Origin: Obesumbacterium proteus
GTDB taxonomy: Bacteria; Pseudomonadota; Gammaproteobacteria; Enterobacterales; Enterobacteriaceae
Direction of reading: 5' to 3'
Length of the DNA: 64,000 nt
NCBI RefSeq assembly: GCF_001586165.1
Contig: NZ_CP014608.1
Location: 2,790,001 to 2,854,000 of the forward strand
The notes under the pieces are model-generated. The model saw only the letters and a list, made by a program, of their open reading frames with translations. It made no database searches and was not told the DNA's origin. The position numbers and the translations under genes are program-made. Below, piece after piece: positions 35,584-45,876 of this stretch; position 1 is the first letter of the stretch; every line of letters starts with the position of its first letter.

Positions 35584-37305
35584 CTATAGCCGCTGGCACA
35601 GTTGATAATATCGGCCTTTTTCTTCCAGAAGTTTAGCGTGATGACCTTGTTCGACGATCTGACCATTTTCCATCACGCAGACCCGATCCATTTTATCTAA
35701 GCCTTGCAGGCGGTGAGTAATTAAGATCAGCGTTTTGTGTTGGCAGTGCTGCATGATCAGCTCAAGAATTTGCTTCTCTGTGTCAGCGTCTAAGCCTTCA
35801 GTAGGTTCATCCAATAGCAGCAGCGGGGAGCGATGCAGTAGCGCGCGGGCAATACCTAAGCGACGCTGTTCGCCGCCTGAAAGCGGTCGGCCGCCGTCAC
35901 CGAGCCATGCATTTAGACCAGTGTCTTCTAACAATTTACCTAAGCCAACCTGTTCCAATACGGTTTTTAATTCCAGATCGGTCGCTTGGTCATTGGCGAT
36001 TTTTAAATTATCACGCAGCGTTGAGCTGAAAACATGTACACGCTGGCTGACGACGCCAGTGGCTTGTCGCAGCGTTGCTTCATCAAAGGCAGGCAGCGGC
36101 ATGTCATTTAGACGAATTTCGCCCTGAGAGCAGTCCCATGCGCGAGTTATCAGCTGTAACAGCGTTGATTTACCACAGCCGGTACGTCCGAGCAGGGCGA
36201 TTTTCTCTCCGGGCTGTACAGAAAGGGAAATGTCGTTAAGCACTGAAACCGGCTGGTTCGGATAGCTGAAACTAACGTGGTCAATGTTAACGGCAATCTG
36301 TTCGCTCAGTGCGGGGCCTGATAGAGGGAATGTGACCTCGGGCTTTTGGTCGATCATCTGCGCTACGCGGGTTGCTGATGCTGTGACCTGTCCCAAATGC
36401 TGGAAGGCGCCGGCAACCGGTGCTAAGGCTTCAAACGCGGCCAGTGAGGAGAAGACAAACAGCGCTATCAGCGCCCCCGGCTGAGCATAGTGCCCAACGC
36501 CTCCGGCGGCGAGCCAGAGCATTAAGGTAAACGTGAGCCCCGATGCCAAAATCATCAAAGCCTGTGCAGCACCGGTTAAAGACGCTTGTCTCTGCTGTTG
36601 CTGTTGCCACTGGCGTTCTTTGGCATCCAGCGCCTGACGGAAACGGTCAGCCGCGCCGTAGATGGCGAGTTCTGCTTGTCCTGCGACCCACGTAATCAAT
36701 AGGGTGCGGTAGTCGGCACGGAGTTCAGTTAACGCAATCCCTACGGGCTTTCCTGCTTGATAAAAACCCAGCGGCAAGCAAAACAGCAACAGCAACATGA
36801 TGCCGCCCAGCGTGATTGCCAATGTAGGATCGAACCACGATAAACCAGCCGTAACGACCACGATCACCACGATGGCGCTAATCAGCGGAGATATCACGCG
36901 GAGATAGAGATGATCGAGGGTGTCTACATCGGCAACCAAACGGTTGAGTAACTCGGCCTGACGAAAACGCGCAATGGCTCCCGGCGACAGCGGCAGTATT
37001 TTACTGAAGGTAAATACGCGCAGATGGGAAAGCACGCGAAACGTTGCATCATGGCTGACAACGCGCTCGGCGTAGCGTCCTGCGGTACGGATAATCGCCG
37101 CGCCGCGGACACCCGCAGCGGGCAGCATATAGTTAAACGTCATCAGCCCCGCAAGACCAGCCAGCGCTGAGGCCGCAAGGAACCAGCCTGAAAGCATCAA
37201 TAGTCCAATGCTGGCGAGAAGGGTAACGATAGCCAGAACCACGCCCAGTGAAATGAGGAACCAGTGGCGACGATAGAGTGCTAAAAACGGCAAAAGTACG
37301 CGCAT
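35584..37305 (-). CDS. cydC: CydC, subunit of the heterodimeric thiol exporter CydDC
   Basis: ABC half-transporter, 573 residues as in E. coli, which with CydD exports glutathione/cysteine or binds heme and is required for cytochrome bd and c assembly. About six membrane helices in residues 1-310, then the ATPase with Walker A GRTGCGKST, signature LSGGEQRR, Walker B LLLLDEPTEGLD and switch His LITHR. It follows cydD with only two bases between stop and start, so the two are co-translated. Confidence 0.95.
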   Translation of the reverse strand: MRVLLPFLALYRRHWFLISLGVVLAIVTLLASIGLLMLSGWFLAASALAGLAGLMTFNYMLPAAGVRGAAIIRTAGRYAERVVSHDATFRVLSHLRVFTFSKILPLSPGAIARFRQAELLNRLVADVDTLDHLYLRVISPLISAIVVIVVVTAGLSWFDPTLAITLGGIMLLLLFCLPLGFYQAGKPVGIALTELRADYRTLLITWVAGQAELAIYGAADRFRQALDAKERQWQQQQQRQASLTGAAQALMILASGLTFTLMLWLAAGGVGHYAQPGALIALFVFSSLAAFEALAPVAGAFQHLGQVTASATRVAQMIDQKPEVTFPLSGPALSEQIAVNIDHVSFSYPNQPVSVLNDISLSVQPGEKIALLGRTGCGKSTLLQLITRAWDCSQGEIRLNDMPLPAFDEATLRQATGVVSQRVHVFSSTLRDNLKIANDQATDLELKTVLEQVGLGKLLEDTGLNAWLGDGGRPLSGGEQRRLGIARALLHRSPLLLLDEPTEGLDADTEKQILELIMQHCQHKTLILITHRLQGLDKMDRVCVMENGQIVEQGHHAKLLEEKGRYYQLCQRL

Positions 37306-37307
37306 GG

Positions 37308-39080
37308 TTATAGCTCCTTACTACGGGTTGCAAGCAGATCGGCAAAGGGCCCTTTTTGCTGGCTGAGTTCGGCATAAGCGCCGCGCTGAACCAGCTTGCC
37401 ATTATCCATCACCCAAATTTGGTCGTAGGTACTCACATCGTCTAGCTGATGAGTCACCATCAGCGTGGTTTGTTGATGGGAGGCCTCAGACAGTGCCTGC
37501 ATGACAAGCTGCTCGCTGTGTGCATCCAAACTGGCAGTGGGTTCATCCAACAACAAGAGGCGGCATGGACGAAGCAAGGCACGCGCCACGGCAACACGCT
37601 GTGCTTGGCCGACCGAAAGGCGAGCAGCACCCTCACCGATTTCTGTATCAACGCCAGCGTTTAGCAGGGGTAAAAACTCGGTGACATGCGTACGTTCTAA
37701 TGCGGTGGTTAGCTGTGTCTCAGTGGCATGAGGAGCGCCGAGCAGCACATTGGCGCGCAGCGTGGTTTCAGGCAGATTGGGGTTTTGCCCAACCCAGCCG
37801 AGGAGCTGACGCCAGCTCGCAGGCGTTAATTCACGTAGCTCTTTCCCATCAACCAACAGGGAGCCGCGATAGGGCAGGAAGCCGAGCAAGACGTTAATCA
37901 ACGAACTTTTCCCTGCGCCGCTAAAGCCTACCAGCGCAATTCTCTGTCCTGCATCAATGCTGAACGTCAGTGGTCCAGCCAGCACTTTTCCCTGTGGAGA
38001 TAATACTTCTAGCTCTGAAGCGACAATGCTAACGGAATGCGTGCCCGTTAACTGTTCTTGGCCTTGGCCCTGCGTTGGGCTTTCCGCGTCTTCTGCTAAG
38101 AAAGTCACCAGAGATTCAGCCGCGCCCACCGCCTGCGCTTTCGCGTGGTAAAAAGTGCCCAAATCACGCAGCGGTTGGAAGAATTCTGGCGCCAAAATAA
38201 GCACCAGAAAACCAGCAAAAAGCGTCACGCTGGTGCCATAGCTACCAAAATTGAGTTCACCCAGATAAGAAAAACCAAAATAGACCGCCACTACGGCGAT
38301 TGAAATGGAGGTAAAGAACTCCAGCACCGCAGAGGAAAGAAATGCCATACGTAGCACTTCCATCGTGCGGCTGCGGAAATCTTCCGACGAACGACGGATA
38401 TTGTCGGTTTCAGCGGCGGCGCGATTAAACAGACGCAGCGTATCTAATCCGCGCAAGCGATCGAGGAAGTTGCCGCTTAAGCGTCCTAATGCCAAGAAGT
38501 TCCGGCGGTTAGCATCGGCGGCACCCATGCCAACTAGTGCCATAAACAGCGGGATCAGCGGCGCGGTGACCAGCAAGATCATGCCTGCGGCCCAGTTTAT
38601 CGGGAATACGGTGATCAGAATCAACAGCGGGATTAGGGTGGCCAGATACATCTGCGGCAGATAGCGGGAATAAAACTCCTGCATGTCTTCAATTTGTTCA
38701 AGAATTAGCGTTGCCCAATGCCCGGCTGGTTTTCCTTGTATCCATGCAGGGCCGAGTTCATCAAGCCGATTGAGCACCAAGTGTCTGATTTGCACCCGCA
38801 CGACTTGGCCACACTTAAAACCAACGCGTTCACGCAGCCAGCTTAAGGCCGAACGTAGCACAATGGCGGCAATCAGTAAGCCGAAAGGCAGCAGGAGAGA
38901 TTGGCGCGGTACCTGCTCAATAATTAAATCATGCAGCAGTTTCGCCAAGATCCACGACTGAGCGACGATCAGAAGTCCGGATATCAAACCGAGGATCATA
39001 GAGATTCGAAGCCAACGGCGGGCCAGCGAACTGCGCTGTTTGAGCCATTGGGTTAATTCGCGTTGTCTGTTTTTATTCAT
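37308..39080 (-). CDS. cydD: CydD, subunit of the heterodimeric thiol exporter CydDC
   Basis: Partner ABC half-transporter of CydC, 590 residues (E. coli 588). N-terminal transmembrane domain with about six spans, ATPase with Walker A GFSGAGKSS, signature region RLSVGQAQRVAVARALL, Walker B LLLLDEPTASLDAH and switch His MVTHQ. It is downstream of trxB on the same strand across a 279-base gap that should carry its promoter. Confidence 0.95.
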   Translation of the reverse strand: MNKNRQRELTQWLKQRSSLARRWLRISMILGLISGLLIVAQSWILAKLLHDLIIEQVPRQSLLLPFGLLIAAIVLRSALSWLRERVGFKCGQVVRVQIRHLVLNRLDELGPAWIQGKPAGHWATLILEQIEDMQEFYSRYLPQMYLATLIPLLILITVFPINWAAGMILLVTAPLIPLFMALVGMGAADANRRNFLALGRLSGNFLDRLRGLDTLRLFNRAAAETDNIRRSSEDFRSRTMEVLRMAFLSSAVLEFFTSISIAVVAVYFGFSYLGELNFGSYGTSVTLFAGFLVLILAPEFFQPLRDLGTFYHAKAQAVGAAESLVTFLAEDAESPTQGQGQEQLTGTHSVSIVASELEVLSPQGKVLAGPLTFSIDAGQRIALVGFSGAGKSSLINVLLGFLPYRGSLLVDGKELRELTPASWRQLLGWVGQNPNLPETTLRANVLLGAPHATETQLTTALERTHVTEFLPLLNAGVDTEIGEGAARLSVGQAQRVAVARALLRPCRLLLLDEPTASLDAHSEQLVMQALSEASHQQTTLMVTHQLDDVSTYDQIWVMDNGKLVQRGAYAELSQQKGPFADLLATRSKEL

Positions 39081-39359
39081 GTGTTGCGATGGTTTCTAAA
39101 GCAGATGAAGCGTCGAAAAGAGTGCTGATGACCGGCCTATTTTATCTTTACTCACCGGTTCACGCGTAAGCGCTGATATTACAACGGCCTGCGGGGACAT
39201 GAAACCAAAGGAAGGTAAATTCTGTTAACAACTGTGGGGGAGTTCAGATAACAAGTGACGATTTGAGTATAAACAGGTGAAAAAATACGGTGGCAACACG
39301 ATGGTTACTAAAAAATAAGGGCCACCGAAGCAGCCCATATGATTTAAATCGAGATTGAT

Positions 39360-40325
39360 TTATTGATTGGCGGCAGACAGCCCATCCAAATAACGCTCGG
39401 CATCAAGCGCCGCCATACAGCCGGTGCCCGCTGAGGTAATGGCCTGACGATAGATATGGTCCATGACGTCACCCGCGGCGAAAACGCCGGGAATGCTGGT
39501 TTGGGTGGCGTTGCCGCTCAGGCCAGATTGAACCTTGATATAGTCATTTTCCAGCGCGAGCTGACCTTCAAAAATAGCCGTGTTTGGCTTGTGGCCGATA
39601 GCCACAAACAAGCCTGTTACGTTCAGTTCTTCAACGATATCGCTGTCGGTCGCTTTTAAACGTAATCCGTTTACGCCCATGGCATCGCCTTGAACTTCAT
39701 CCAGCGTGCGGTTGGTGTGCAGCACAATGTTGCCGCTCGCAACTTTGTCCATCATGCGTCCAATCAAGATTTTTTCGGCGCGGAATGTATCACGGCGATG
39801 TATCAAGTGAACCTTAGAGGCGATATTAGACAAATAAAGCGCTTCTTCAACTGCGGTATTACCGCCGCCGATCACCGCCACTTCTTGCTGGCGGTAGAAG
39901 AAACCATCGCAGGTTGCACAGGCGGACACGCCACGGCCTTTGAACTCTTCTTCAGAAGGCAGGCCGAGATATTGTGCGGAAGCGCCGGTTGCAATAATCA
40001 GTGCGTCACAGGTGTATTCCTGAGAATCGCCAAACAGGCGGAATGGACGATTCTGCAAATCGACACGCTGAATGTGGTCAAAAATAATCTCGGTATTAAA
40101 TTTGGCCGCGTGTTCATGCATACGCTCCATCAGCAGAGGGCCGGTGAGCCCTTCGGGATCGCCAGGCCAGTTTTCGACTTCTGTCGTGGTGGTGAGCTGA
40201 CCGCCTTTTTCAACGCCGGTAATTAATACAGGGTTCAAGTTAGCGCGTGCCGCGTAGACCGCCGCTGTATATCCCGCAGGGCCTGAGCCCAAGATCAGGA
40301 GTTTGCTGTGTTTGACTGTGCCCAT
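39360..40325 (-). CDS. trxB: Thioredoxin reductase
   Basis: NADPH-dependent FAD enzyme that reduces thioredoxin, 321 residues as in E. coli. FAD motif ILGSGPAGYTAAVYAARA at the N-terminus, redox-active CATC near residue 136, NADPH motif IGGGNTAVEEALYLS and the C-terminal FAD segment GVFAAGDVMDHIYRQ. The ATG at 40325 follows AGAGGA and gives the conserved MGTVKHSKLL start. It is divergent from lrp. Confidence 0.97.
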   Translation of the reverse strand: MGTVKHSKLLILGSGPAGYTAAVYAARANLNPVLITGVEKGGQLTTTTEVENWPGDPEGLTGPLLMERMHEHAAKFNTEIIFDHIQRVDLQNRPFRLFGDSQEYTCDALIIATGASAQYLGLPSEEEFKGRGVSACATCDGFFYRQQEVAVIGGGNTAVEEALYLSNIASKVHLIHRRDTFRAEKILIGRMMDKVASGNIVLHTNRTLDEVQGDAMGVNGLRLKATDSDIVEELNVTGLFVAIGHKPNTAIFEGQLALENDYIKVQSGLSGNATQTSIPGVFAAGDVMDHIYRQAITSAGTGCMAALDAERYLDGLSAANQ

Positions 40326-41118
40326 GAATTCCTCTTTTCCAATTTTACCGGACAATAACTCGATTGTAGGGAAGTTAGCGCCTGAAAAAAAGTGTGCAAA
40401 AAAAATGTTATCAATTTGTTTGATAGTAGCTAGCTATCGATTAGTAAAAATCATGGCAGCAGATAATTTTTTTTAAACCTATTCCGATAACATTCTTGCC
40501 GAGAAAGCCCCCTAATAGCGCTTCTTAGCGACGCTTATTCGTCTGTTTTGACGGTTTATTTTGTTGTCGCCTCGAAAGCCTTCTTTAGAATAGTTGGCAT
40601 GTTCGTCTGATTTTGCTTCTTTTGCTTTGACAATCGCCTGTGCATTTGCGAAAACATGGATGTAGGGAAGAACTTGTCTTTGGTTTTTGTGGCTTGAAAG
40701 GCATTTAGCAGAATTTTTATCTGCTTGAAGGCAACAAATAGCCTATTGACCTAAAACAGCGCTTTCTTCCCCTGATGTAATAAATACCGTGTATACGAAA
40801 AGAAATGTGTAGTGCTTAGATTGGCTTCAATGAGTGACGTTAGGGATCGTGGTCTTACGATATAACCTCTATGTGCATTGATTTGGAATCAGAGCAAAGC
40901 AATTATGCGAGCCCTCGCATGTGAATTAAGTGCAATCTGCGAAAACAGATGAAGTTGAAACCTAGCTTCGGCGGATTTATCCGGTTGTTTTCGTCATCAT
41001 AAGCAATGGGAATTGCTGATTGACTGCAGGCATGGGGTTTTCGTTTGGGACAAATCCTTAACAAATTGAACTTGTTGAGGGGATGGCGAGCAGGGAAGGA
41101 TATAAGAGAGACAATAAG
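40326..41118. promoter_or_regulatory. trxB / lrp divergent region with a long lrp leader
   Basis: 793 bases with no convincing gene. TATAAC at 40861-40866 is a candidate lrp -10, which would give an untranslated leader of about 245 bases, comparable to the long leader of E. coli lrp. In the leader, ATGCGAG/CTCGCAT forms a tight hairpin at 40905-40920. The part near trxB is AT-rich with A and T tracts and presumably carries the trxB promoter. Confidence 0.5.
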
Positions 41119-41613
41119 ATGGCAGACAATAAAAAGCGCCCCGGTAAAGATCTCGACCGTATCGACCGTAACATCCTGAATGAGTTGCAGAAGGATGGAC
41201 GTATTTCGAACGTTGAGCTTTCAAAGCGAGTTGGTTTATCACCAACTCCATGTTTAGAACGTGTGCGTCGCCTTGAGCGTCAGGGCTTTATTCAAGGCTA
41301 CACTGCGTTATTGAACCCGCACTATCTGGATGCATCCTTACTGGTATTTGTAGAAATTACCTTGAACCGTGGAGCGCCAGATGTGTTTGAACAGTTCAAT
41401 ACAGCTGTTCAGAAACTGGAAGAAATTCAGGAGTGTCATCTGGTTTCAGGTGATTTCGACTATCTGTTGAAAACACGTGTGCCTGACATGTCCGCTTATC
41501 GTAAATTGCTTGGTGAAACCCTGTTACGCCTGCCTGGCGTTAATGACACCCGTACCTACGTGGTTATGGAAGAAGTCAAACAGAGCAATCGCTTGGTTAT
41601 CAAAACACGATAA
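41119..41613 (+). CDS. lrp: Leucine-responsive regulatory protein Lrp
   Basis: Global regulator of amino-acid metabolism, transport and fimbriae, 164 residues as in E. coli. The N-terminal helix-turn-helix (NVELSKRVGLSPTPCLERVRRLE) and C-terminal RAM/AsnC domain (HLVSGDFDYLLKTRV) are almost unchanged; the N-terminus reads MADNKKRPGKDLDR. I chose the ATG at 41119, preceded by AAGAGAG, over the earlier frame opening at 41083. Followed by a terminator and ftsK. Confidence 0.97.
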   Translation: MADNKKRPGKDLDRIDRNILNELQKDGRISNVELSKRVGLSPTPCLERVRRLERQGFIQGYTALLNPHYLDASLLVFVEITLNRGAPDVFEQFNTAVQKLEEIQECHLVSGDFDYLLKTRVPDMSAYRKLLGETLLRLPGVNDTRTYVVMEEVKQSNRLVIKTR

Positions 41614-41671
41614 CGGTAGCAGGTGCAAAACCTGATTAATTTGGTTACACTCCTGTGTATCTATACAGTTT

Positions 41672-41704
41672 CAACGCCGAGGGTAGACTCTCTCGGCGTT
41701 GTTA
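41672..41704 (+). terminator. Terminator after lrp
   Basis: CAACGCCGAG (41672-41681) pairs with CTCGGCGTTG (41692-41701), followed by TTATT. The T-run is interrupted. Confidence 0.78.
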
Positions 41705-41813
41705 TTGGTATGAGTTTTACTGAAATATAATATTACGTGGCAATGCGTTGTTCTAAAGCGGCAATAGGCAATAATAGTGCTATGGTGAAAAACAGGAACC
41801 TGGAGAGCCTTTC

Positions 41814-44800
41814 TTGAGCCAGGAATACACAGAAGAGAAGGACGTTACTCTCAAACGAATGAGCAGTGGACGTCGGTTATACGAGGCGTTACTCATCGTA
41901 GTAGCGTTGTTTTCTATTTATCTTATGGTTTCGTTGCTGAGTTTTGACCCCTCGGATCCGAGTTGGTCACAAACGGCATGGCACGAACCGATCAATAATA
42001 TCGGCGGCGGCGCAGGAGCATGGCTGGCTGATACCTTATTCTTCGTTTTCGGAGTGATGGGCTACGCCATTCCTCCCGTCATTATCGTTTTGTGCTGGTT
42101 TGCGTATCGCAAACGCGACGATAGTGGCTATGTCGATTATTTCTCTATTTCGCTCAAGCTTATCGGTATGTTGGCATTGGTGCTGGCATCGTGTGGCTTA
42201 GCGTCGCTGAACGTCGACGACCTTTACTATTTCGCCTCAGGCGGCGTGATTGGTAGCCTTCTCGCGAATGGCGTTATTCCTTTGCTGGGTAGCGTTGGCG
42301 GAACACTGCTTTTATTGGGCGTTTGGGCGGTAGGTTTGACGCTGTTTACCGGCTGGTCTTGGCTGACGATTGCTGAAAAAATCGGTGGTGTTCTTCTCGG
42401 CGGCATGACGTTTATGAGTAATCGTTCTCGCCGCGATCGGGATGATGACTACGACTATGAAGAAGATAGCCGAGAAGTCGTTGCAGCCGAGCGTGAACGT
42501 TCAGAAGGTGAGGGCGCAGATGATGATGTCTTGCTTAATACCTCCGCCGCTGAAGACGATGACGATATTCTCTTGGCTAAACCAGTCAAACAGCCTGTTG
42601 AAACGCCTGTTGCTGATGTAGATGCAGAAGACGACGATCCTTTATTGGGTAAACTCCGTCCATTGCACGAAGCTGAGAGCTCGCTGAATGATGTGGCTCA
42701 GCCCGCAGTTACACCTACGATGGCTCCAACTGCCGCGGTTTCTGCCGTTGGGGCAGCGGTTGCCGCCGCTCAGCCGGTGGTTTCTGCTGCAACTCAGCCG
42801 ATGACTTTCAGTGCCTCAGAGCCAGAACCTGTGGCGGAAATCAAGCCGAGCATGCCTCCGCTTTATTCCTTTGAAGTGCCCGAAGATAGACCGTCTAACG
42901 TGGCCAATCATTCATCGCGCCCAACGCGCTCTGCTTGGGATGATGAAGGTCCACGAATTGGCAGTTTTGAGCCTGAAACGCCTGCATCACAAACAGGAAC
43001 ATCTTCATCGGGAATGAATTTCTCGGCCTCGCATTTTGATCGCGATGAGTCGCCTGCGACGCCATACATTAATCCTGGCCTATCGTCAGATGCGGTTCCG
43101 TTTGGCGCGGCCTCGCGTAACGATGTTGTTCCTGCAACCGTATCAACGGCCGCTGCCGCGGGCTCAATGTTTATGCCTGCGTTTAGCGCAACCGAAGACA
43201 GCAGCTTGCAGGTGAAACAGGGTGTCGGACCTGAACTGCCACGTCCGAATCCTGTACGTATTCCGACACGCCGTGAGTTAGCCTCTTTAGGCATTAAACT
43301 TCCTTCACAGCGAATGGCAGAAGAACAGGCGAAGAAAGAAGCTGAAGCCCAGCGCCTGCAAATGGAAGCCTCTCCAGAGCCGGAGCAGAATACTGCACAG
43401 CCGATGGATGAGGAAAGCCTTGCCCTGCGTCAGGCGTTTGCAGAACGACAGCAGCAGCGCTACGGTGAGCAACAGTATGCGCATCAGGCAGAAGATGAGC
43501 AGGCCGCTGAAATGGCGCGGTTGCAGAGCGAGTTTTCTGCTCAGCAACAGCAGCGTTATCAGTCACAACCTGTCGCAGATGACAATTCATCAGCGTTAAG
43601 CGGCGTTACCGCTTCGCGCAATGACCTGATGGATTTCTCTCCGGCGAAGGCCTTGAGCGAAGCTGCGTCTTCCAACCATAATGCTTTCAGCTTTACCCCT
43701 GTTTCAGACTTAGTGGACGATGGCCCTTCTGAACCGCTATTCACTATTACCCCTGAGCAGGAAGAGAGCGCAGCGCGTGACGACGATGCTTATGATGTTC
43801 CGTTTGGTCGCTATGATGAACCAGAGCAACCTGCGCAGTATGCACCGCGTCAGCAAGATCCACGTTTTGCACCGGTGCAACAGCAGCCATCTGCGCCGCA
43901 AGCGCCTCAGCCTCAATATAGTCAGCATAATAGCCAGCCAGCGCAGAGCGTGCATCAAACTGCCGCGCCACAGTATGCGGCTCCAACTGCCCCAGTGCAG
44001 CAGCCAGCAGTGACCCAACAGCCAGCAGGCCAGCACCCAGCGATGGATGGTTTGATTCATCCATTCTTGATGCGTGGTCATGAGCAGCCGCTGGAAAAAC
44101 CAACTACGCCGTTGCCAACGTTGGATCTGCTCACCGAGCCTCCTGCCAACTCCGAGCCGGTTGATATGTTTGCGCTAGAGCAGGTGGGGAATCTGGTTGA
44201 ATCACGTTTGGCGGATTATCGCGTTAAAGCCGAAGTGGTCGGGATTTCGCCGGGCCCAGTGATCACCCGTTTTGAGTTAGATTTGGCACCAGGCGTTAAA
44301 GCGGCGCGAATCTCTAACCTGTCGCGTGACTTGGCGCGTTCACTGTCTGCGGTTGCCGTGCGCGTGGTGGAAGTTATCCCGGGTAAACCTTACGTTGGAT
44401 TGGAGTTGCCAAACAAGCATCGCCAAACGGTTTATCTGCGAGAAGTTTTGGACTGCACCAAGTTCCGTGAAAGTCCTTCCCCACTGACCATCGTGCTGGG
44501 TAAAGATATTGCTGGTCAGCCAGTGATTGCCGATCTGGCAAAAATGCCTCACCTGTTGGTGGCCGGTACTACTGGTTCCGGTAAATCGGTTGGTGTGAAT
44601 GCCATGATCCTCAGCATGTTGTATAAGGCGACGCCGGATGAAGTTCGCTTCATCATGATTGACCCTAAAATGCTGGAGCTTTCGGTTTACGAAGGTATTC
44701 CACATCTGCTGACCGAAGTAGTCACCGACATGAAAGACGCAGCCAATGCGCTACGTTGGTGTGTGGGTGAGATGGAACGTCGTTATAAGCTGATGTCGGC

Positions 44801-45587
44801 ATTAGGCGTGCGTAACCTTGCGGGCTACAACGAACGAGTTGAACAGGCCATTGCTATGGGGCGCCCAATTCCAGATCCGTTCTGGAAGCCGGGTGACAGC
44901 ATGGATATGACGCCACCGGTATTGGAAAAACTGCCTTATATCGTGGTGTTGGTGGATGAGTTTGCGGATCTGATGATGGCCGTCGGCAAGAAAGTGGAAG
45001 AGCTGATTGCACGTTTGGCCCAAAAGGCTCGTGCGGCAGGTATCCATTTGGTGCTGGCGACTCAGCGTCCATCGGTTGACGTTATCACCGGCTTGATTAA
45101 GGCGAACATTCCAACACGTATCGCGTTTACCGTTTCGAGCAAAATCGACTCCCGTACTATCCTTGACCAAGGCGGTGCGGAATCGTTGCTAGGGATGGGG
45201 GATATGCTGTATATGCCGCCTAACTCGTCAATGCCGGTTCGTGTGCACGGCGCATTCGTTCGCGATGAGGAAGTGCATGCGGTGGTTCAGGATTGGAAAG
45301 CGCGTGGACGCCCACAGTACATTGATAGCATCCTGAGCTCTTCTGAAGAGGGTGAAGGTGGATTTGGGATGGATAGCGACGAAGAACTCGATCCGCTATT
45401 TGACCAAGCCGTTGCTTTCGTGGTGGATAAGCGCCGAGCGTCAATTTCAGGCGTTCAACGCCAGTTCCGTATCGGATACAACCGTGCTGCGCGTATCGTT
45501 GAGCAAATGGAAGCTCAGGGGATCGTCAGCTCACCGGGCAATAATGGCAACCGTGAAGTATTGGCACCGCCATCGCATGATATGTAA
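41814..45587 (+). CDS. ftsK: DNA translocase FtsK
   Basis: Septal DNA pump that clears chromosome dimers with XerCD at dif; 1257 residues (E. coli 1329). Four or so membrane helices in residues 20-200, a long low-complexity linker (about 210-770) rich in Asp/Glu first and then Gln/Pro/Ala, and a RecA-like motor with Walker A AGTTGSGKS, Walker B IVVLVDEFADLMM and the C-terminal gamma winged helix (ISGVQRQFRIGYNRAARIVEQME) that reads KOPS. The start is TTG at 41814, after CTGGAGAG, giving the conserved MSQEYTE. The linker is shorter and different from E. coli. Confidence 0.96.
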   Translation: MSQEYTEEKDVTLKRMSSGRRLYEALLIVVALFSIYLMVSLLSFDPSDPSWSQTAWHEPINNIGGGAGAWLADTLFFVFGVMGYAIPPVIIVLCWFAYRKRDDSGYVDYFSISLKLIGMLALVLASCGLASLNVDDLYYFASGGVIGSLLANGVIPLLGSVGGTLLLLGVWAVGLTLFTGWSWLTIAEKIGGVLLGGMTFMSNRSRRDRDDDYDYEEDSREVVAAERERSEGEGADDDVLLNTSAAEDDDDILLAKPVKQPVETPVADVDAEDDDPLLGKLRPLHEAESSLNDVAQPAVTPTMAPTAAVSAVGAAVAAAQPVVSAATQPMTFSASEPEPVAEIKPSMPPLYSFEVPEDRPSNVANHSSRPTRSAWDDEGPRIGSFEPETPASQTGTSSSGMNFSASHFDRDESPATPYINPGLSSDAVPFGAASRNDVVPATVSTAAAAGSMFMPAFSATEDSSLQVKQGVGPELPRPNPVRIPTRRELASLGIKLPSQRMAEEQAKKEAEAQRLQMEASPEPEQNTAQPMDEESLALRQAFAERQQQRYGEQQYAHQAEDEQAAEMARLQSEFSAQQQQRYQSQPVADDNSSALSGVTASRNDLMDFSPAKALSEAASSNHNAFSFTPVSDLVDDGPSEPLFTITPEQEESAARDDDAYDVPFGRYDEPEQPAQYAPRQQDPRFAPVQQQPSAPQAPQPQYSQHNSQPAQSVHQTAAPQYAAPTAPVQQPAVTQQPAGQHPAMDGLIHPFLMRGHEQPLEKPTTPLPTLDLLTEPPANSEPVDMFALEQVGNLVESRLADYRVKAEVVGISPGPVITRFELDLAPGVKAARISNLSRDLARSLSAVAVRVVEVIPGKPYVGLELPNKHRQTVYLREVLDCTKFRESPSPLTIVLGKDIAGQPVIADLAKMPHLLVAGTTGSGKSVGVNAMILSMLYKATPDEVRFIMIDPKMLELSVYEGIPHLLTEVVTDMKDAANALRWCVGEMERRYKLMSALGVRNLAGYNERVEQAIAMGRPIPDPFWKPGDSMDMTPPVLEKLPYIVVLVDEFADLMMAVGKKVEELIARLAQKARAAGIHLVLATQRPSVDVITGLIKANIPTRIAFTVSSKIDSRTILDQGGAESLLGMGDMLYMPPNSSMPVRVHGAFVRDEEVHAVVQDWKARGRPQYIDSILSSSEEGEGGFGMDSDEELDPLFDQAVAFVVDKRRASISGVQRQFRIGYNRAARIVEQMEAQGIVSSPGNNGNREVLAPPSHDM

Positions 45588-45613
45588 TTTTGTCATTGCA
45601 TAATGTCATGTTT

Positions 45614-45642
45614 ACGGGCGGTGATTTCACCGCCCGTTTTAT
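45614..45642 (+). terminator. Terminator after ftsK
   Basis: ACGGGCGGTG pairs with CACCGCCCGT around a four-base loop and is followed by TTTATTT. Confidence 0.9.
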
Positions 45643-45876
45643 TTATCGATGAGATGCAAAAATAGACGAGTGTCTGTCAGCGAAAAGATGTGTAAATCAC
45701 CGTCATTCAGAATGTTACCGATGATAACTCCATGTCTATTGGCTAAAGTTAGCGTATTATATTGTTCAATATAAAGCGTGGTGTAGCGGCTAGCGTGCCG
45801 TTGACCAGATGATAAAAATCAGCCGAGGTTATCTGTTTTTGCAGCTAACCATGACCGACAAAAGGTGTAGAAAATA

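Noticed and set aside
43720..44103. Open frames on both strands inside the ftsK linker
   Set aside because: They are shadows of the biased, repetitive Gln/Pro/Ala coding sequence of ftsK.
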